NCBI GenBank assembly: GCA_028673005.1
Contig: CM054120.1
Coordinates: 70,357,533 to 70,421,532 of the forward strand
DNA: 64,000 bases
Origin: Tanypteryx hageni
Lineage: Eukaryota > Arthropoda > Insecta > Odonata > Petaluridae
Direction of reading: 5' to 3'
A model generated the notes under the pieces. It ran no database searches and was not told the DNA's origin. It worked only from the letters and a program-made list of their open reading frames with translations. Position 1 is the first letter of the stretch, and each line of letters begins with the position of its first letter. Both the position numbers and the translations under genes were made by a program. Positions 61,024 to 64,000 of the stretch are shown in pieces.

Positions 61024-63818
61024 TTTAATTATATATATGATATTAATTTTCCTGACCGACAGAAATGAGATAGCAAATACTTAAACCAATTAAATTGCTG
61101 ATTCAACTAAATGCAGTCTTGTTTACTTATTTGGTTTACTCGATATTATTAAAATTATAAACGTTTAAATAGCAGGTCATATTAACCAGTCATAAAGAAA
61201 ATGCATTATAACCACGAATATTATTAATGGAATATCCTGTTAATACCCCACCATTCCATTTGCGCTCCTACCGCCAAAAAACGGTACTACCTTAAGCTTA
61301 TGCTCCTGATTTAAACTTCTATTTTGAACAATAAAAGCATCCGCTTTCCCTGCAATTTATGCATTCCAATTATGTTGGTTTAGCTTTAGGAGATTCATTG
61401 GCTCCCAGCTTAGGTTGGTTTCCTTTCCACGTTCACTTCGATCCTCCCCCTCGGCTTGGATTGCGTTGATCTTCATTCATATTATTCGTCTTCTTCATCC
61501 CAATTCCTATTTTGCTTTAGGAGATTCCCAGGGTCTTCCTCAGCCTCCCGGGTTGAGTTGATGAGGTTGGCATCTCACACTCACTCTTCAATATTGCTTG
61601 ATATTTCACCATAACATCCTTAATCGGATTCATTTCAAAACACTTTTCTCTTGATCTGTGCATCGTACTGTTACACTCAAATCACGATTAAAACACGGAT
61701 TTACAAGAACCACGTAGTATATTATTCACCACCACCTATCCGTGATGGTCTAATATTAGCTTTGTTCCGATAACAGCAAATAAATTGTGGATATTCCATT
61801 ATTGCTAAATTTACGAGGAAAAATTCGAAAAACAATATCTGCGGGTTAAAAATAGAAGTATATACATACAAATAAGCGGCATTAATAATTTAATGGTATC
61901 TGTTACTTCTCTGTTGCATTAGCGGGGTTAAAATCGCAAAATGACATCGGTGGTGAATATACGTCATTTCCAAAAGTATTTCAACAATTTGAGCGGCACC
62001 ACTTTTGCGGCAGACAGAACTTTAACTTCATATGTACGTGAATGTTCGTTCAGTTCAGTTCAGTGACTAGGGACCAATTCCTGTCGTGACGCCACCTCAG
62101 CCTTCAAGGTTAATTATTGTATAAAATACGGTTTATTATTGCATATCGACGGGAGTTAACAAAGATTATTCCGCGTCTTGGGCCATCGTTTGAACGTACT
62201 ATTATAATTCGCCATTGTTATTTAATTGTCATTCTTGCATCGTGATGATAGGGTGAGCAGACCCATGGAATTGTTGTTTTGGGCAATTGAGGGCTTGTCT
62301 GGGGAGGGCTGAAGCAAACTCGCTGCGTAATTAGTTCTAATATTAGAAGTACGAGTAGATTTACGAATTTCTAATGGACTATTGCTTCGGTTTCATCAAA
62401 TTCTCCGGTTTGATAGTATTTGCTACATAACGGAAATAGCGAAAATGACAAGGCCCAACTCTAAAACATACTCGAGATATATGCGTTTAAAAAAGTAAAA
62501 AAAAAACACTTTTGCAGAGTTTCTACTTGAAACCAATTCCCGCAAATACCACGTTAAACACCGAAATAAGAAGTTGTTTTGGCTGACGGAATGCAAGAGA
62601 TTGTAATGCGGTATATCTGTTTTATAATTAATTGAGTTAAATTGTTGTTACATCCATCATCATTTCGTCTCACTTCGTTATTAAGTGAACCACATTTTCA
62701 CAGTTGAGTCGTAGGTAATTTCAAGATAAACCAATTTCCGAACTAAGTGTGACTGCTCGGTTAAACATGCAGATTTCTGACTGACTTCGCAAAAGTTTTT
62801 GTGGGTACCACTAGACAGTTTAATTTCTTCGTGTGCACGCAACATTTGGAAAATAAAGGGAAATGGATTATCTACGACGAAGCAATGAACGTAAATACGT
62901 CCATTTGCTTTACGTATACACAACGTTTGTAAGGGAAAGAAATGGGTAATTTAAGACGAAGGTAATACGTGAACATACAGATTATATTACAACTATTAGA
63001 ATAAGTAATGCTTTAAGTAATAGTCGATTGTATTATTTATTGCAATTGATAAGGAAATTAATCGGTGAATAAAAAATTCGATATTTCATAGGCGTCCCTA
63101 CTGAAATTTCAGTTCGTCGAGATTACACTAAGCCATTAATATTTTATTTTATGATATGATTACATAAATCGTAAGGAACGTATCCGCCTCGCAGGTATGC
63201 AAGCATGATGTGTGCATCACTCTTCTTTACTTACTCTATACGTATTACGGGGAAAGTATTTTTTTCATGAACAAAATCAATTTCTGGATTTCAAAGGAAA
63301 TGTACGTTTTTAGTTCTCCTGAACACGTTTTCAAGATTATCTGTATGATGGATATGTGTGTTTGTGTGTATGTGATAGAAATATTATAGGTGCCCCAACT
63401 CAAAAACTATTAATCGTGTAAACGCGAAATTTCATATTTGATTTTTTTGTTAAAGAGGTAAGAGTTTCTTAGCATTTGTTAAAGATCGGTGACCCATAAA
63501 TGGGTATTTACACTTATCACATCCGATTTAAAAAAAATAGATGCTTTAGACACCACCATCATCTAATATTAAAGAAATTATAAAATATATCTGATGTGGC
63601 CACCACATGACTTTCTCTATAACTGTAATATTTATAAATATTCCAAATAGTTTAAATGATAATAAATGTGTTAAGAAACTGCAAGAAAACTTTAAAGGCT
63701 CCAAAAAACAGGAATAAACTCAAACCATAGCCTTCTGATGTTGGATATAGCCAGGAAGCTCCAACGATTAATAAAGTAAAAAGAAGCGTAAAATGTTTAT
63801 AAGAGTCGCCGGTAGGTG

Positions 63819-64000
63819 GTGTAGGGCAGTGGTTCTCAACATTTTGGTGCTCGTGGCGCACTTTGGATATTCACTTATTTTCGCGGCACACTGGAATTAG
63901 ATTTGAATAAGGAACTAGGATTTAACATAAAAATACATATTTATATTATGTCGTATATGTGATGGACCAAATTAAGTTATAATATTGTACAACAGTACAA
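63819..64000 (-). mobile_element. Start of a second copy of the ZBED5/SCAND3-like hAT (partial)
   Basis: GTGTAGGG (63819-63826) followed by CAGTGGTTCTCAACATTTTG at 63827, identical to 53331-53358 and continuing nearly unchanged to the window end. The differences I saw are two single bases (TATATG for TACATG, and TAATATTG for TAACATTG). The shared flank shows this is a copy by duplication of the locus and not an independent insertion. Confidence 0.95.

Larger units (their letters stand above)
60801..64000 (+). repeat. Third, direct copy (copy 3) of the duplicated segment, cut by the window end
   Basis: From about 61030 it parallels 50543 onward at a constant offset of 10487-10488 bases through to the window end, including the hAT left end and its GTGTAGGG flank. 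It lacks the parts equivalent to 48556-49502 and about 49606-50405. At 60801-61622 its variants match copy 2; from about 61890 they match copy 1. R1 copy c lies at 63223-63523. The unit continues beyond the window. Confidence 0.9.

Overview
The window looks like repeat-dense, AT-rich nuclear DNA from an arthropod, most likely an insect. No bacterial, viral or organellar gene organisation is visible. The assignment rests on the element families: KIAA1586-like, ZMYM1-like and ZBED5/SCAND3-like hAT transposases, Tigger/pogo-like elements, and RTE LINEs of the craniofacial-development-protein-2-like endonuclease type. Long TA, CA and CT simple repeats and the lack of any intact long reading frame fit this. 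I cannot name the species. No complete host gene was found; one candidate internal coding exon (42596-42707) has good splice borders, and a few GC-rich or motif-bearing stretches could be promoters or enhancers.

Layout, 0-12.5 kb: a 186-bp pogo-like MITE, a 428-bp TIR element whose inside is a 50-53-bp minisatellite, GC- and CT-rich sequence at 4.6-5.4 kb, a complete but dead ZMYM1-like hAT (7501-9103, 8-bp target duplications), and a probable pogo-type element (9536-10978). 12.5-21.4 kb: a fold-back element with arms of over 500 bp and two half-copies, one split by a degenerate RTE LINE (14.5-17.8 kb), then a broken KIAA1586-like hAT transposase itself split by a 0.5-kb insertion. 21.5-34 kb: mostly gene-free, with a 1.1-kb pyrimidine-only-looking tract, a GC-rich island near 28.4-30.1 kb, a CRE palindrome next to an octamer motif at 26.45 kb, and an 87-bp hAT-type MITE.

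34-40.7 kb is a nested stack: two copies of a non-autonomous hAT-like element lie side by side. The second is split by a Tigger/pogo element, which in turn is split by a tandemly duplicated repeat. The first copy keeps the empty insertion site. 41-48.5 kb holds the candidate exon, a decayed ZMYM1-like hAT and a Myb/SANT-like domain remnant.

48.5-64 kb is the most unusual part. A segment carrying an internally deleted RTE LINE (48556-52347) is repeated in inverted orientation at 57034-60800, around a 4.7-kb spacer holding a hAT with perfect 8-bp target duplications. It is then repeated again in direct orientation from 60801 to the window end. The third copy is a mosaic: its first part matches the inverted copy and the rest matches the first copy. 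This implies conversion or template switching among the copies, unless it is an assembly artefact.

These genes do not act together as a pathway. The window records successive transposon insertions, decay and local duplication.
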